NCBI RefSeq assembly: GCF_900166595.1
Contig: NZ_LT745763.1
Coordinates: 2,538,986 to 2,602,985, forward strand
DNA: 64,000 bases
Direction of reading: 5' to 3'
DNA from: Virgibacillus dokdonensis
GTDB taxonomy: Bacteria; Bacillota; Bacilli; Bacillales; Amphibacillaceae
Shown here piece by piece: positions 53,478 through 62,262 of the stretch. Each line of letters begins with the position of its first letter. The first letter of the stretch is position 1. The notes under the pieces were generated by a model, which was given only the letters and a program-made list of their open reading frames with translations, was not told the origin of the DNA and searched no databases. A program made the translations under genes and the position numbers.

Positions 53478-54074
53478 TTATTCCATTTCTCTAAGTTGCG
53501 TTTGCAAATCATGTAAGGATTTTTCCAACTTTTCCATCATCACTTCCATGCCTTGTTTAAGCGGCAAATCTTCAGGCATATAGATAGGTTGTCCAAAAAT
53601 AATTTTAGGCTTTACTCGTTTGAAAAGATCAGTAAAATTATTGGGACCTTGATAAGCCACTGGTAAAATCGGCGCTTTCGCATACCCAGCCATTGTAACC
53701 GCTCCTCTTTTTAATGGTACTTCTTCACTTGTTCTTGTACCACTTGGAAATACACCGACGATTTCACCGTTTTTCAATAGTTTTCTTGGGGTTTTTATTG
53801 CACTTGGTCCTGGGTTTTCCCGATCAACAGGAAACGCATGCAACTGTTCCATTAGCCATTTCAAAAATGTCGACTGAAACAACTCTTTCTTAGCCATATA
53901 ATGAATTTGTTTAGGTAACATACTAACGCCCAGCCATAAAATATCCACCCACCCTGAATGGGTACAAGCGATAACAAAACCACCTGATATTTCCGTATTT
54001 TCCTTTTGATAAACCTTTATTCTGCCAAACAAACTGAGAATTATTTTTAATGCATAAGTGCAAAAATTGTACAT
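53478..54074 (-). CDS. 1-acyl-sn-glycerol-3-phosphate acyltransferase-like protein (PlsC family)
   Basis: Membrane-bound acyltransferase of 198 residues for phosphatidate synthesis. The catalytic H-x4-D motif is CTHSGWVDIL (His39, Asp44) and the substrate motif is VFPSGTRT (about 108-114). An N-terminal hydrophobic stretch (CTYALKIILSLFG) provides the anchor. It stands alone. Bacillus often has more than one PlsC-like protein, so the exact acceptor is unsure. Confidence 0.88.
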   Translation of the reverse strand: MYNFCTYALKIILSLFGRIKVYQKENTEISGGFVIACTHSGWVDILWLGVSMLPKQIHYMAKKELFQSTFLKWLMEQLHAFPVDRENPGPSAIKTPRKLLKNGEIVGVFPSGTRTSEEVPLKRGAVTMAGYAKAPILPVAYQGPNNFTDLFKRVKPKIIFGQPIYMPEDLPLKQGMEVMMEKLEKSLHDLQTQLREME

Positions 54075-54556
54075 GAAAGTTGCCTCCTTCTTACTATTGA
54101 TAGTATGCGTTTATTTTAACACATAGTTTTAATATCTGGTACTAATTTTTTCTTTCTTCACTCTACTAGCATACACATACTTACATCATCCATTCGCATA
54201 AGTCCCTTTCTTCTCTCCTAGTTTATCGTGCAAAACTATATAGAGAGATTTCACTTATAGACAAGTCTTTCTGGTGATGGTACGCCGTCAAGCCTAAATA
54301 TTTCATACTTTTCTATAGCTTAAAAAAGGAGGCGTAATTTTCGTGCTTCCCTTATTACATATTACATGCCCATCTTTTGTAGAAGATATATACGTAAATA
54401 ATTGTATACAAAACATTTTTATAACAGTTATCAACTTATCGACTAAACAGAACATACATTTTGGTGTACAATGGTAAAAGTGCATTTTAGTAACTGAATT
54501 TTCGTCAAGAAACATTTCAGTACTTTCCACAACAACTTAGAAGGAGGCCTATATTT
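54075..54556. other. Divergent gap with a family-1 repeat copy
   Basis: Between the acyltransferase (minus) and YdjM-like (plus) genes. About 54261-54328 is a worn family-1 copy (TGGTGATGGTACGCCGTCAAG, CATACTTTTCTATAGC). No credible ORF or clear promoter was found otherwise. Confidence 0.5.
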
Positions 54557-55183
54557 ATGAATGGTACAACACATGCAGCAATTGGAACGGTAACTGGCTT
54601 TATAATTGCAAATAACTTACAAAGCCCTCCTGCAGAAACAGCTTTACTTGTTAGTCTTGGGACAATTTCAGCATTAATTCCAGACTTAGATATTGATGGG
54701 AAATTACGAGGTAAGATTACCCTATCGCATAAACTGTTTCGAACAATTGCTCAGGTTATCGGTGTTTTACTCATTATTTACAGCTTTTATGAAGGAGTAG
54801 GAATGAAGCAATGGATTGGGGCTGGGAGTGGGTTTGCTTTGCTTTCCATCTCTATTCGCCTTAAACAAAAACATATGCTTACCATAACCGCAATAGGTGT
54901 TATTATTGGTGGACTTGCATTGCAAGAACAGTGGCTGCTATTTTTAGGAATTTATGTTATTATTGCTTCTTTCGTAGCACATAGAAGTTATACACATTCC
55001 CTTGTCGGTCTTTTGTTTTTTGGATTTATTGCCTATTATTTAGATCAATCACTTCAGATCAAAGGGGTATATTATTCATGTTTCATTGGCTATATAACAC
55101 ATATCATTGCTGATAGTAAATTTTTACCCTTTAATAAAAGTGGTGTGAAACTGTTCTTACCATTTTGGAATAAGGAGTTTTAA
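54557..55183 (+). CDS. YdjM-family membrane-bound metal-dependent hydrolase
   Basis: Membrane protein of 208 residues with about six hydrophobic segments. It carries the family's histidine/aspartate motifs MNGTTHAAIGTVTGF, SALIPDLDIDG, VAHRSYTHSLVGLL and YITHIIADS. E. coli YdjM is LexA-controlled, but no function is proven. ATG follows AAGGAGG. No SOS box was identified upstream. It ends near a bidirectional terminator. Confidence 0.87.
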   Translation: MNGTTHAAIGTVTGFIIANNLQSPPAETALLVSLGTISALIPDLDIDGKLRGKITLSHKLFRTIAQVIGVLLIIYSFYEGVGMKQWIGAGSGFALLSISIRLKQKHMLTITAIGVIIGGLALQEQWLLFLGIYVIIASFVAHRSYTHSLVGLLFFGFIAYYLDQSLQIKGVYYSCFIGYITHIIADSKFLPFNKSGVKLFLPFWNKEF

Positions 55184-55289
55184 CTCCTTCGCTTATTCGT
55201 AAGACTAAAATAATTAAAGTTCTAAAATCCAACTTATTGTATATTGAACCTTTTTTTGATAGGACGAAATGAAATTTGATTAAAAAGTA

Positions 55290-55318
55290 GGGGATACTTT
55301 TACCTTAAAAGTATCCCC
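55290..55318. terminator. Bidirectional terminator between ydjM-like gene and tkt
   Basis: GGGGATACTTTT (55290-55301) pairs perfectly with AAAAGTATCCCC (55307-55318) between converging genes, 14 bases from the transketolase stop. Confidence 0.75.
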
Positions 55319-55332
55319 ATGGAACCATTTGT

Positions 55333-57333
55333 TTATAATAAGTTTTTAAAGTTGGCTACGACGTTTTCTACAGTAAACCCGAATTTCTCGATCACTTGGT
55401 CTCCTGGTCCAGAAACGCCAAATGAATCAATGCTCATTACTGCACCATTACATCCCGTATATTCCTTCCAACCAACCTTAGAACCCATTTCAATGGATAA
55501 GCGTGTTTGTAAATGCGAAGGTAATACACTTTCTTTGTACTCTGCTGACTGTTTATCAAATAGATCCCAAGATGGCATACTGACAACATTCACATGGATA
55601 TCTTCTTCAGCAAGCTTTGCCTGAGCCTTCAAAGCGAGGTGAACCTCTGATCCTGCAGCAATTAAAATGCCTTCTGCTGTTTTTTCAGCTTCCGATATAA
55701 CGTAAGCTCCTTTTGGAACACCTGTTACTGCCTTTTCCCTTGTCTGTCTTAAAGTCGGGACGCCTTGACGACCCAGTACGAGAATGGTTGGACGATCCTT
55801 TTGTGTTACGGCAATTTTCCAAGCTTCTTTCGTTTCATTTGCATCGGTAGGCCTTAATACTGTAATGTGAGGCATCGCTCGAAAAGAGGCTAAATGCTCA
55901 ACAGGTTGGTGAGTTGGTCCATCTTGTCCAACCGCCACACTATCATGGGTAAACACAAAGGTTACCGGTTGCTCCATCAAAGCGGACAGTCGAATAGCTG
56001 GTCGCAAGTAATCCGAAAATACAAAGAATGTACTGACAAATGGTCTTAAATAATGACGTGCCATTCCATTTGCGATAGCACCCATAGCAAATTCTCGAAC
56101 ACCAAATGAAATATTTCTACCAGCATAATTTTGTGATGTTAAATCAGGAAATGATTGTAACCTTGTTTTCGTTGAAGCATTTAAATCTGCAGATCCACCA
56201 ACTAGTTCTGGAAAATGCTCTGCTAAAGCTTGCTGCACTTGACTTGCGGAAGCACGTGTTGCATTTGCCTCACCTTCTTTGTAAACAGGCAAATTATCTT
56301 CCCAGTTTTTTGGTAAATCACCAGCGATTAATCGCTTTAATTCAGCAGCAAGCTCTGGATACGCTTCTTCATACTGCTTAAATAATTTATTCCATTGCTC
56401 TTCTTTTTTGCTTCCATTCTCTAAAATACTACGAAAATCTTCGTATACTTCTTCAGGTACATGGAAATCTTCTTCATAGTTCCATTTATAAAACGCTTTT
56501 GCACGTTTAATTTCTTCAACACCAATTGGATCACTGTGTGCATCACTTTTACCTTCAATAGTAGGAGCACCATAACCAATTTTTGTTTTAATTTCGATAA
56601 TCGTTGGGCGGTCTTCATCCGCTTTCGCTTCTTTAATTGCTTGTTCAATTGCTTCTATATCATTACCATCTTCAATATAAAGATATTGCCAATGGCAAGA
56701 TTCAAACCGCTGTTTGATATCTTCTGAAAACGATAACGCTAGTTCACCATCTAAACTAATGTCATTAGAGTCATATAAAACAATTAAACGACCTAATTTT
56801 AAATGTCCTGCTAAAGATGCTGCTTCATAAGAAATACCTTCCATTAAATCGCCATCACCACAAATAGTATAAGTGTAATGGTCAACAATTGGATAGCCTT
56901 CTCGATTAAAAGTTTCAGCTAAATGCCTCTCAGCTAAAGCTAAACCAACAGTAGCTGGTATTCCTTGCCCAAGTGGACCTGTAGTAATTTCCACTCCTGG
57001 CGTTACCCCAAATTCTGGATGTCCTGCTGTTTTACTACCTAATTGTCTGAAGTTTTTCAACTCATCTAAAGATAGATCGTAACCAGCTAGATGTAATAAG
57101 CAGTAATGTAGCATAGAACCGTGACCAGCCGATAAAACAAAGCGATCTCGATTGAACCATTCAGGATTTTTAGGATTCATATTCATGATTCGTTTCCATA
57201 GGCTGTATGCCATTGGGGCTGCTCCCATTGGCATACCTGGATGACCATGTTGCGCACGTTCTACCGCATCAATCGTTAGGGTACGAATAGTATTAATAGA
57301 TAAGTTTTCAATGTTGTTTCCTGATTCCGTCAT
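55333..57333 (-). CDS. tkt: Transketolase
   Basis: Thiamine-diphosphate enzyme of the pentose phosphate pathway, 666 residues, full length. Domain marks are [19 protein letters not shown], the ThDP site [20 protein letters not shown] with DSNDISLDG, the transketolase motif [20 protein letters not shown], and a C-terminal domain after [13 protein letters not shown] follows GGAGGAGTC. It lies 44 bases after the PTS EIIC gene and is probably the last gene of that operon, which suggests a dedicated pentose-route copy besides the housekeeping one. Confidence 0.95.
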   Translation of the reverse strand: MTESGNNIENLSINTIRTLTIDAVERAQHGHPGMPMGAAPMAYSLWKRIMNMNPKNPEWFNRDRFVLSAGHGSMLHYCLLHLAGYDLSLDELKNFRQLGSKTAGHPEFGVTPGVEITTGPLGQGIPATVGLALAERHLAETFNREGYPIVDHYTYTICGDGDLMEGISYEAASLAGHLKLGRLIVLYDSNDISLDGELALSFSEDIKQRFESCHWQYLYIEDGNDIEAIEQAIKEAKADEDRPTIIEIKTKIGYGAPTIEGKSDAHSDPIGVEEIKRAKAFYKWNYEEDFHVPEEVYEDFRSILENGSKKEEQWNKLFKQYEEAYPELAAELKRLIAGDLPKNWEDNLPVYKEGEANATRASASQVQQALAEHFPELVGGSADLNASTKTRLQSFPDLTSQNYAGRNISFGVREFAMGAIANGMARHYLRPFVSTFFVFSDYLRPAIRLSALMEQPVTFVFTHDSVAVGQDGPTHQPVEHLASFRAMPHITVLRPTDANETKEAWKIAVTQKDRPTILVLGRQGVPTLRQTREKAVTGVPKGAYVISEAEKTAEGILIAAGSEVHLALKAQAKLAEEDIHVNVVSMPSWDLFDKQSAEYKESVLPSHLQTRLSIEMGSKVGWKEYTGCNGAVMSIDSFGVSGPGDQVIEKFGFTVENVVANFKNLL

Positions 57334-57376
57334 AGATGACTCCTCCAGTTCATTTTTTCTTGTATTATTTTCCTAT

Positions 57377-58744
57377 CTAAACGTTTTTTGTTGCTTCTTT
57401 TTTCTTACCAAAAGGAATAAGCATTAACCCTAGAATGACAATTAAGCTAATAACGATTGCAATTGGGCCTGCATAATTTGCTAATGTTCCAAAGAATATA
57501 CCGGATACACCAAAGTCAGCATCAGAGAAGGTTGTATTGGCAAAACCTAGCTCTCCTAGGACTGGAAGTAAAAATATTGGTAAAAACGAAATAATAATTC
57601 CGTTTACAAACGAACCGGCAACAGAACCTTTTATACCACCTGTTGCATTACCTAAAACACCAGCTGCTGCACCTGTGAAAAAGTGTGGCACAACACCAGG
57701 AAGAATAATGGTTGTACCTAAAACAAACATAATTCCCATACTGAATATCCCGCCAATAAAACTACTGAAAAAACCAATTAACACAGCGTTCGGTGCATAC
57801 GTATAAATAATCGGAACATCAAGAGCTGGTTTTGCATTTGGAACAATTTTCGTAGAAATCCCTTTAAATGCTGGAATAATCTCTGCTAACACGAGACGAA
57901 CACCTGATAGTATAATAAACACTCCAGCCGCAAAACTACCACCTTTCATCAAAGAAAACACGAGGTAGTTTGTACCATCACTTAATTCAGCTTCAATGAA
58001 TGCGGAACCTGCAAAAAAAGCAACAATGATATACATAACAATCATGGTTAAAGCAATACTTACCGTACTATCGCGTAAAAATCCAAGTCCTTTTGGAAAA
58101 TCAATATTTTCTGTGGAATGTTCTTTGCTTTTTTTGAATAATTTTCCAGTTAATCCGCTAATAGCATACCCTACCGCACTAAAATGTCCTAAAGCGACAT
58201 TATCATTACCAGTAAGCTGTCGCATAAATGGTTGTAAAATGGCTGGAGATAGCGTCATAATAATACCTAACGCAACCGCACCTGCAGCAATTAATGGTAT
58301 CGTATCAAATCCTGCTACAGCCATTATTACGGCAAGCATACAAGCCATATAGAGTGTGTGATGTCCAGTTAAGAAGATATATTTATATCTTGTAAATCTG
58401 GCAATGAGAACGTTAACAATCATCCCGAAAAACATAATGAGTGCTGTATTTGTCCCATATTCATTCAACGCCAATGCAACGATGGCCTCATTATTTGGTA
58501 CTACTCCTGACACATTAAATGCTTCTTGGAACATGGCACCAAATGGAGAAAGGCCTTGTTCTAGTATTCCAGCTCCAGAAGCAATAACAATAAACCCAAC
58601 GAATGTTTTAATAGCGCCTTTCATGATTTCTGACAAATTTTTTCTTTGCGCTAATAATCCAATTAGCGCAATGGCAGCAACTAAAATGGCTGGCTGACTT
58701 AAAATATCGACTAAGACACTTAAGAATTCATTCATGGTAGTCAT
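57377..58744 (-). CDS. PTS EIIC, ascorbate/UlaA (SgaT) type
   Basis: Sugar-translocating membrane subunit of 455 residues with about 10-12 hydrophobic segments. It matches UlaA-type permeases: FVGFIVIASGAGILEQGL, YIFLTGHHTLYMACMLAVI, PHFFTGAAAGVLGNATGG and GSVAGSFVNGIIISFLPIF. It lies 13 bases after the EIIB gene. Substrates in this group are L-ascorbate or pentitol-like compounds; without UlaD/E/F-type enzymes nearby the sugar cannot be named. Confidence 0.9.
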   Translation of the reverse strand: MTTMNEFLSVLVDILSQPAILVAAIALIGLLAQRKNLSEIMKGAIKTFVGFIVIASGAGILEQGLSPFGAMFQEAFNVSGVVPNNEAIVALALNEYGTNTALIMFFGMIVNVLIARFTRYKYIFLTGHHTLYMACMLAVIMAVAGFDTIPLIAAGAVALGIIMTLSPAILQPFMRQLTGNDNVALGHFSAVGYAISGLTGKLFKKSKEHSTENIDFPKGLGFLRDSTVSIALTMIVMYIIVAFFAGSAFIEAELSDGTNYLVFSLMKGGSFAAGVFIILSGVRLVLAEIIPAFKGISTKIVPNAKPALDVPIIYTYAPNAVLIGFFSSFIGGIFSMGIMFVLGTTIILPGVVPHFFTGAAAGVLGNATGGIKGSVAGSFVNGIIISFLPIFLLPVLGELGFANTTFSDADFGVSGIFFGTLANYAGPIAIVISLIVILGLMLIPFGKKKEATKNV

Positions 58745-58756
58745 CCTTTCCTCGTA

Positions 58757-59038
58757 TTAAATTAGATTTTTTTCTTTTACTACTTTTGTTACCTTGTCCC
58801 TCAACTCATCCATATCTATAATATTATCTAACACGATTACTTCACCTAAATGGGCACCTCCCTCAGCAATATCTTTTGCTAAAAAGAATACATCTGCGTC
58901 TCCAGGCGTTGCTGAACTTAAATCAGAATGCGCCACTTCAATACCCGAGACACCTAACTCTTGTAAAATTTGTTGAATATTCATTTCCACCATAAAACTT
59001 GTTCCTAATCCTGACCCACATACTGCTAAAAATTTCAT
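58757..59038 (-). CDS. PTS EIIB, ascorbate/SgaB type
   Basis: Cytoplasmic phospho-carrier of 93 residues. The phosphorylated cysteine is in FLAVCGSGLGTSFMVEMNIQ. The second ATG (59038) is preferred because the first abuts AAAGGAG directly. Neighbours are the regulator/EIIA gene (16 bases upstream) and EIIC. Confidence 0.92.
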   Translation of the reverse strand: MKFLAVCGSGLGTSFMVEMNIQQILQELGVSGIEVAHSDLSSATPGDADVFFLAKDIAEGGAHLGEVIVLDNIIDMDELRDKVTKVVKEKNLI

Positions 59039-59054
59039 TTGGTCCATCTCCTTT

Positions 59055-61082
59055 TTATTTAATAATTTCCATGACTTCTTGCGCTGTTTGCGCTGCTTTT
59101 AAAGCTTGGAGTGTTGCGTTATCTGACAGCAACTTTGTTAAATGTGATAATGCCTTTAAGTGCGCCTCATTATCGATCGCTGCTAAACAAATAAAAATAT
59201 CAATTTGGTGATCATCCTTGCCTAGCAATTTAACTGGTGTTTTTGTTCTTAAAAAAGACATCCCTAAATTGACTACGCCTTCCTCTGGTCGTGCATGAGG
59301 AATAGCAATTCCTTTACCTATATGAATATAAGTTCCTACTTCTTCGACTTTTTTATTCATCGCCTCAATATATTCTGGTCTAATTTTATGAGCTGCAAGT
59401 AATGGTTGTGCAGCCATTTCTATCGCTTCTTTCCAGCTCAAAGGCTCATCTGTAAACTGAATCATTTCTTCGGTAAGTAATTCTGAAAGCATTGGTTTAT
59501 ACCCTCCTATATCGGTATGACTTAGATGTATGAGATCAACAAGGTCTGAAAATAACCGTTTCTCATCTTTAATTTCTGTATGTTTTGCTATAACTTCCAT
59601 TATTTGATCCATCGAAAAATCGTAATTATTGAAAATAGGGAATTGATTCATTACGGATTCAATTAAATAATTTTTTTCTATTTTTGAAAGCAATGGTTTC
59701 ACTGTAAATATCGGCTTGGGCGAATCCACATCTACTGTAGTAAAGATCAGATCATAACTAGACGTTGGAAGTAAGCTTACTTGTTCAGCTGTGTGCACCC
59801 GGGAAAAATGAATGTTTGGAAACATCTCCTTTAACTGTGCACGCAACATAATGGAAGAACTAACGCCGTTAGAACAAACAATTAATCCATGAATTTCTGT
59901 TTTATTCCTATTTCTATTTTTTTCAAGATAACCGCCAAAATGAAGCGTAAAATAACCTATTTCCTCATCACTAATTGGCTTTTTTGTCCACTCAGATAAA
60001 GGAGCGAGCGAGCGTTTGACAAATTGAAACAATTCCACATACTTTTGTTTAATTTGTGATGTTAAAGGGTTCACAAGCGGTATTTCAAATATAATTCGAT
60101 AAAAAGCTGGAACGAGGTGGTTATACAAGCTTTTTTGTAAAAACGTTTTATTATCAATCGGAAGCAAGGTGTTTTTTTCAAATGCTTCAATGATTTGCAT
60201 GGTCAGTCTGCTTAAATATGGATTTTCTTCTAATTTCACTTCCTGTAAGGCAATTAATAATTGCAAGGTCAAATAATATTGTTCTTCTAATTGATTATTT
60301 TCAAATAATCGTCGTGCCAACTCTTCTACCAGTCCAAACAAGCGTTGTGAACGCAATAACTGTTTCTCTTCTTGAGAAAACAATGGCTCGATGTTTGCAG
60401 TTCGGACTCTTATAAACGTCAAATGAAAAATAACTTCGGCTTTTCTATCCTTCACTAAATGAATTTGCTTTGCTTTTAACACATCATTCACTGTTAACTG
60501 CGTATTCACATAGTAGTCTTCCTGTTTCCACGATTTTAATACGAGTACTAACATCTCTTTTCCTAGTGACTTTGTGAGCAAGTAATTGATACAAAAGCTT
60601 GCTAACCTTCTTTTTTCCATTTCTGTACCAGTTAAGTGGTAGCCATCTTTCCTTGAATATTGAAGGATAACCCCTTTTTTTTGACACAACTTTTTTGCTT
60701 TTTTCACATCACTTAGCGCTGTATTCTTACTTACGTAAAGCAATTGCTGATAATGATAATTGGAAACAGGTTCTTTGCGAATAAACGTGTATAAATAGAG
60801 TAAATAAATACGTTCCTCTTCTGATAAAACAATGTGATGCATAGAAATATCCAAAGGAGCACCAGCTTGAAGTAAATCCTTCACTTTAGCATCAACGACA
60901 AATTGTTGATCATGCAGTTTAATTGGCTCTAACTTCATACTTTTTAAAGTGTTATTCACTTTTTCCAAATCATAGTTAAATTGCCGTTCTGAAACATCTA
61001 ATTTTCGTATGAGTTGAGAAACAGTAATCTCATCATGCGTAATAATTTCTTCAAACAGTTTAAAAGACCTTTGATCAAACAA
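59055..61082 (-). CDS. PRD-containing regulator fused to PTS EIIB-like and EIIA domains
   Basis: Sugar-PTS-controlled regulator of 675 residues of the BglG/MtlR type. From the N-terminus: winged HTH (about 1-60, TVSQLIRKLDVSERQFNYDL), a second HTH-like part, two PRD modules (about 185-390), an EIIB-like domain (HGLIVCSNGVSSSIMLRAQL) and a C-terminal EIIA domain with the phospho-His in IGKGIAIPHARPEEGVVNLG. As no separate EIIA gene is present, this domain may serve the EIIB/EIIC pair as well. TTG start after GGAGGGG. First gene of the operon. Confidence 0.9.
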   Translation of the reverse strand: MFDQRSFKLFEEIITHDEITVSQLIRKLDVSERQFNYDLEKVNNTLKSMKLEPIKLHDQQFVVDAKVKDLLQAGAPLDISMHHIVLSEEERIYLLYLYTFIRKEPVSNYHYQQLLYVSKNTALSDVKKAKKLCQKKGVILQYSRKDGYHLTGTEMEKRRLASFCINYLLTKSLGKEMLVLVLKSWKQEDYYVNTQLTVNDVLKAKQIHLVKDRKAEVIFHLTFIRVRTANIEPLFSQEEKQLLRSQRLFGLVEELARRLFENNQLEEQYYLTLQLLIALQEVKLEENPYLSRLTMQIIEAFEKNTLLPIDNKTFLQKSLYNHLVPAFYRIIFEIPLVNPLTSQIKQKYVELFQFVKRSLAPLSEWTKKPISDEEIGYFTLHFGGYLEKNRNRNKTEIHGLIVCSNGVSSSIMLRAQLKEMFPNIHFSRVHTAEQVSLLPTSSYDLIFTTVDVDSPKPIFTVKPLLSKIEKNYLIESVMNQFPIFNNYDFSMDQIMEVIAKHTEIKDEKRLFSDLVDLIHLSHTDIGGYKPMLSELLTEEMIQFTDEPLSWKEAIEMAAQPLLAAHKIRPEYIEAMNKKVEEVGTYIHIGKGIAIPHARPEEGVVNLGMSFLRTKTPVKLLGKDDHQIDIFICLAAIDNEAHLKALSHLTKLLSDNATLQALKAAQTAQEVMEIIK

Positions 61083-61104
61083 CTTTGCCCCTCCTTTAAC
61101 TTTA

Positions 61105-61121
61105 TTGTAATGCGCTTACAA
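61105..61121. promoter_or_regulatory. Candidate operator/cre-like palindrome of the PTS operon
   Basis: TTGTAA (61105-61110) and TTACAA (61116-61121) flank TGCGC, 23 bases before the regulator start. It resembles a catabolite-response element (TGTAANCGNTNACA) but is one base too long, so it could instead bind the operon's own regulator. Confidence 0.4.
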
Positions 61122-61353
61122 TATTGATTCAACAGTGTTTCAGCCCAAACTATGTCGCCTGTTGCTATGTTCTATTGTGCTCTTTTTATGAAATCTTATG
61201 AAAACTGTTGTCGCAGCAAGCTACACAGATTAATTATGTTCATTTTTGTATAAAGGCATCTTCACATAGAAGAGCGAAATCTATTCTTCTTTTTCATCAA
61301 ATCTTAAAAACGAAAACTGTAAACCTTCATCTTATACTTTCCTCAAATGCAAA

Positions 61354-61388
61354 TAGCCGAACAATTTTATTTTAATTGTTCGGCTATG
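61354..61388 (-). terminator. Hairpin downstream of the FMN reductase gene
   Basis: ATAGCCGAACAATT (61354-61367) pairs perfectly with AATTGTTCGGCTAT (61375-61388). It lies about 70 bases past the gene end. The 61290-61350 stretch has weak family-1 likeness (TAAACCTTCATCTTATACTT); nothing else is seen in 61083-61461. Confidence 0.65.
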
Positions 61389-61461
61389 ACTATATGGAGT
61401 TACAGAGGTCCCCTTTTCTTAAAAATAAGTGATAGATCTATTTATTTTTGCTTACATTTAT

Positions 61462-62001
61462 TTAAATGCTATACGTACGTTTTTTAATTGTAATCATTTC
61501 TTGAGCGAGCTTATTTATCCTTTCTTGTACATCTTGGTCAATAATCTCATTATCATCATTAAAACAATCATTGTTAACAAAAACACTATAACGAGGTATG
61601 ATTCCTTTCAAATAAGCAAGTATTGGCTTTAATTGATATTCGGATACGAGAAAGTGCTTATCCGATCCAGCAGTAGTTACAATTCCTGTAACTTTTGATT
61701 TGAAGGCGTCGATTGGAAAATGGTCAAGCAAATTTTTCAGCGCACCTGAAATAGATGCTTGATAGATAGGTGAACCAAAAACAATCATATCTGCTGCTAA
61801 AATCGTATTTACTACATACCATGTGTCTTTATTATAATAGGCTAAAGGTGACCCCTTAACAAACTCTACATCATATTCTTTCAAGTCGATTAATTCGATT
61901 TCTATTTGTTTATCGACACGTTTGGCTACACGTAAAACGTCATGTACTACTTGCGACGTTTTTTCACCGACTAACGAGCCGGCTATTCCAACAAGTTTCA
62001 C
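61462..62001 (-). CDS. NAD(P)H-dependent FMN reductase family protein
   Basis: Flavodoxin-fold oxidoreductase of 179 residues. The FMN phosphate loop is VGIAGSLVGEKTSQ and the isoalloxazine loop FGSPIYQASISGALKNLLDH. It is similar to SsuE/azoreductase-type proteins. Possible roles are flavin supply or quinone/azo reduction; neighbours give no hint. ATG follows AGGAGGGG. Confidence 0.88.
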   Translation of the reverse strand: MKLVGIAGSLVGEKTSQVVHDVLRVAKRVDKQIEIELIDLKEYDVEFVKGSPLAYYNKDTWYVVNTILAADMIVFGSPIYQASISGALKNLLDHFPIDAFKSKVTGIVTTAGSDKHFLVSEYQLKPILAYLKGIIPRYSVFVNNDCFNDDNEIIDQDVQERINKLAQEMITIKKRTYSI

Positions 62002-62262
62002 ACCTGTCCCCTCCTGCTTTATCTATGGATAGTTAATATAAGTTCAAGTTGAAAATAATATTATGAATAAACGGTTACAAGCTCAATCGAAATACGACTG
62101 GGACTATGCAACTAATGCTTACGTGCACACCTCTCTAAAAATTCTAAACAATTATTTCAGTGATATAGGTGTAATAAGTATGCACAAAGAATAGCTTACC
62201 GTAGATATAATAGCAAATTTTTTGCTTCATTCTGCTTCATCAAAAGGGCCTCTCCTTCGAGG

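Noticed and set aside
57996..58352. 118-codon frame opposite the PTS EIIC gene
   Set aside because: Antisense shadow of a membrane protein gene.
61105..61121. Firm call of a catabolite-response element before the PTS operon
   Set aside because: The palindrome has one base too many for the cre consensus, so it was kept only as a candidate operator.
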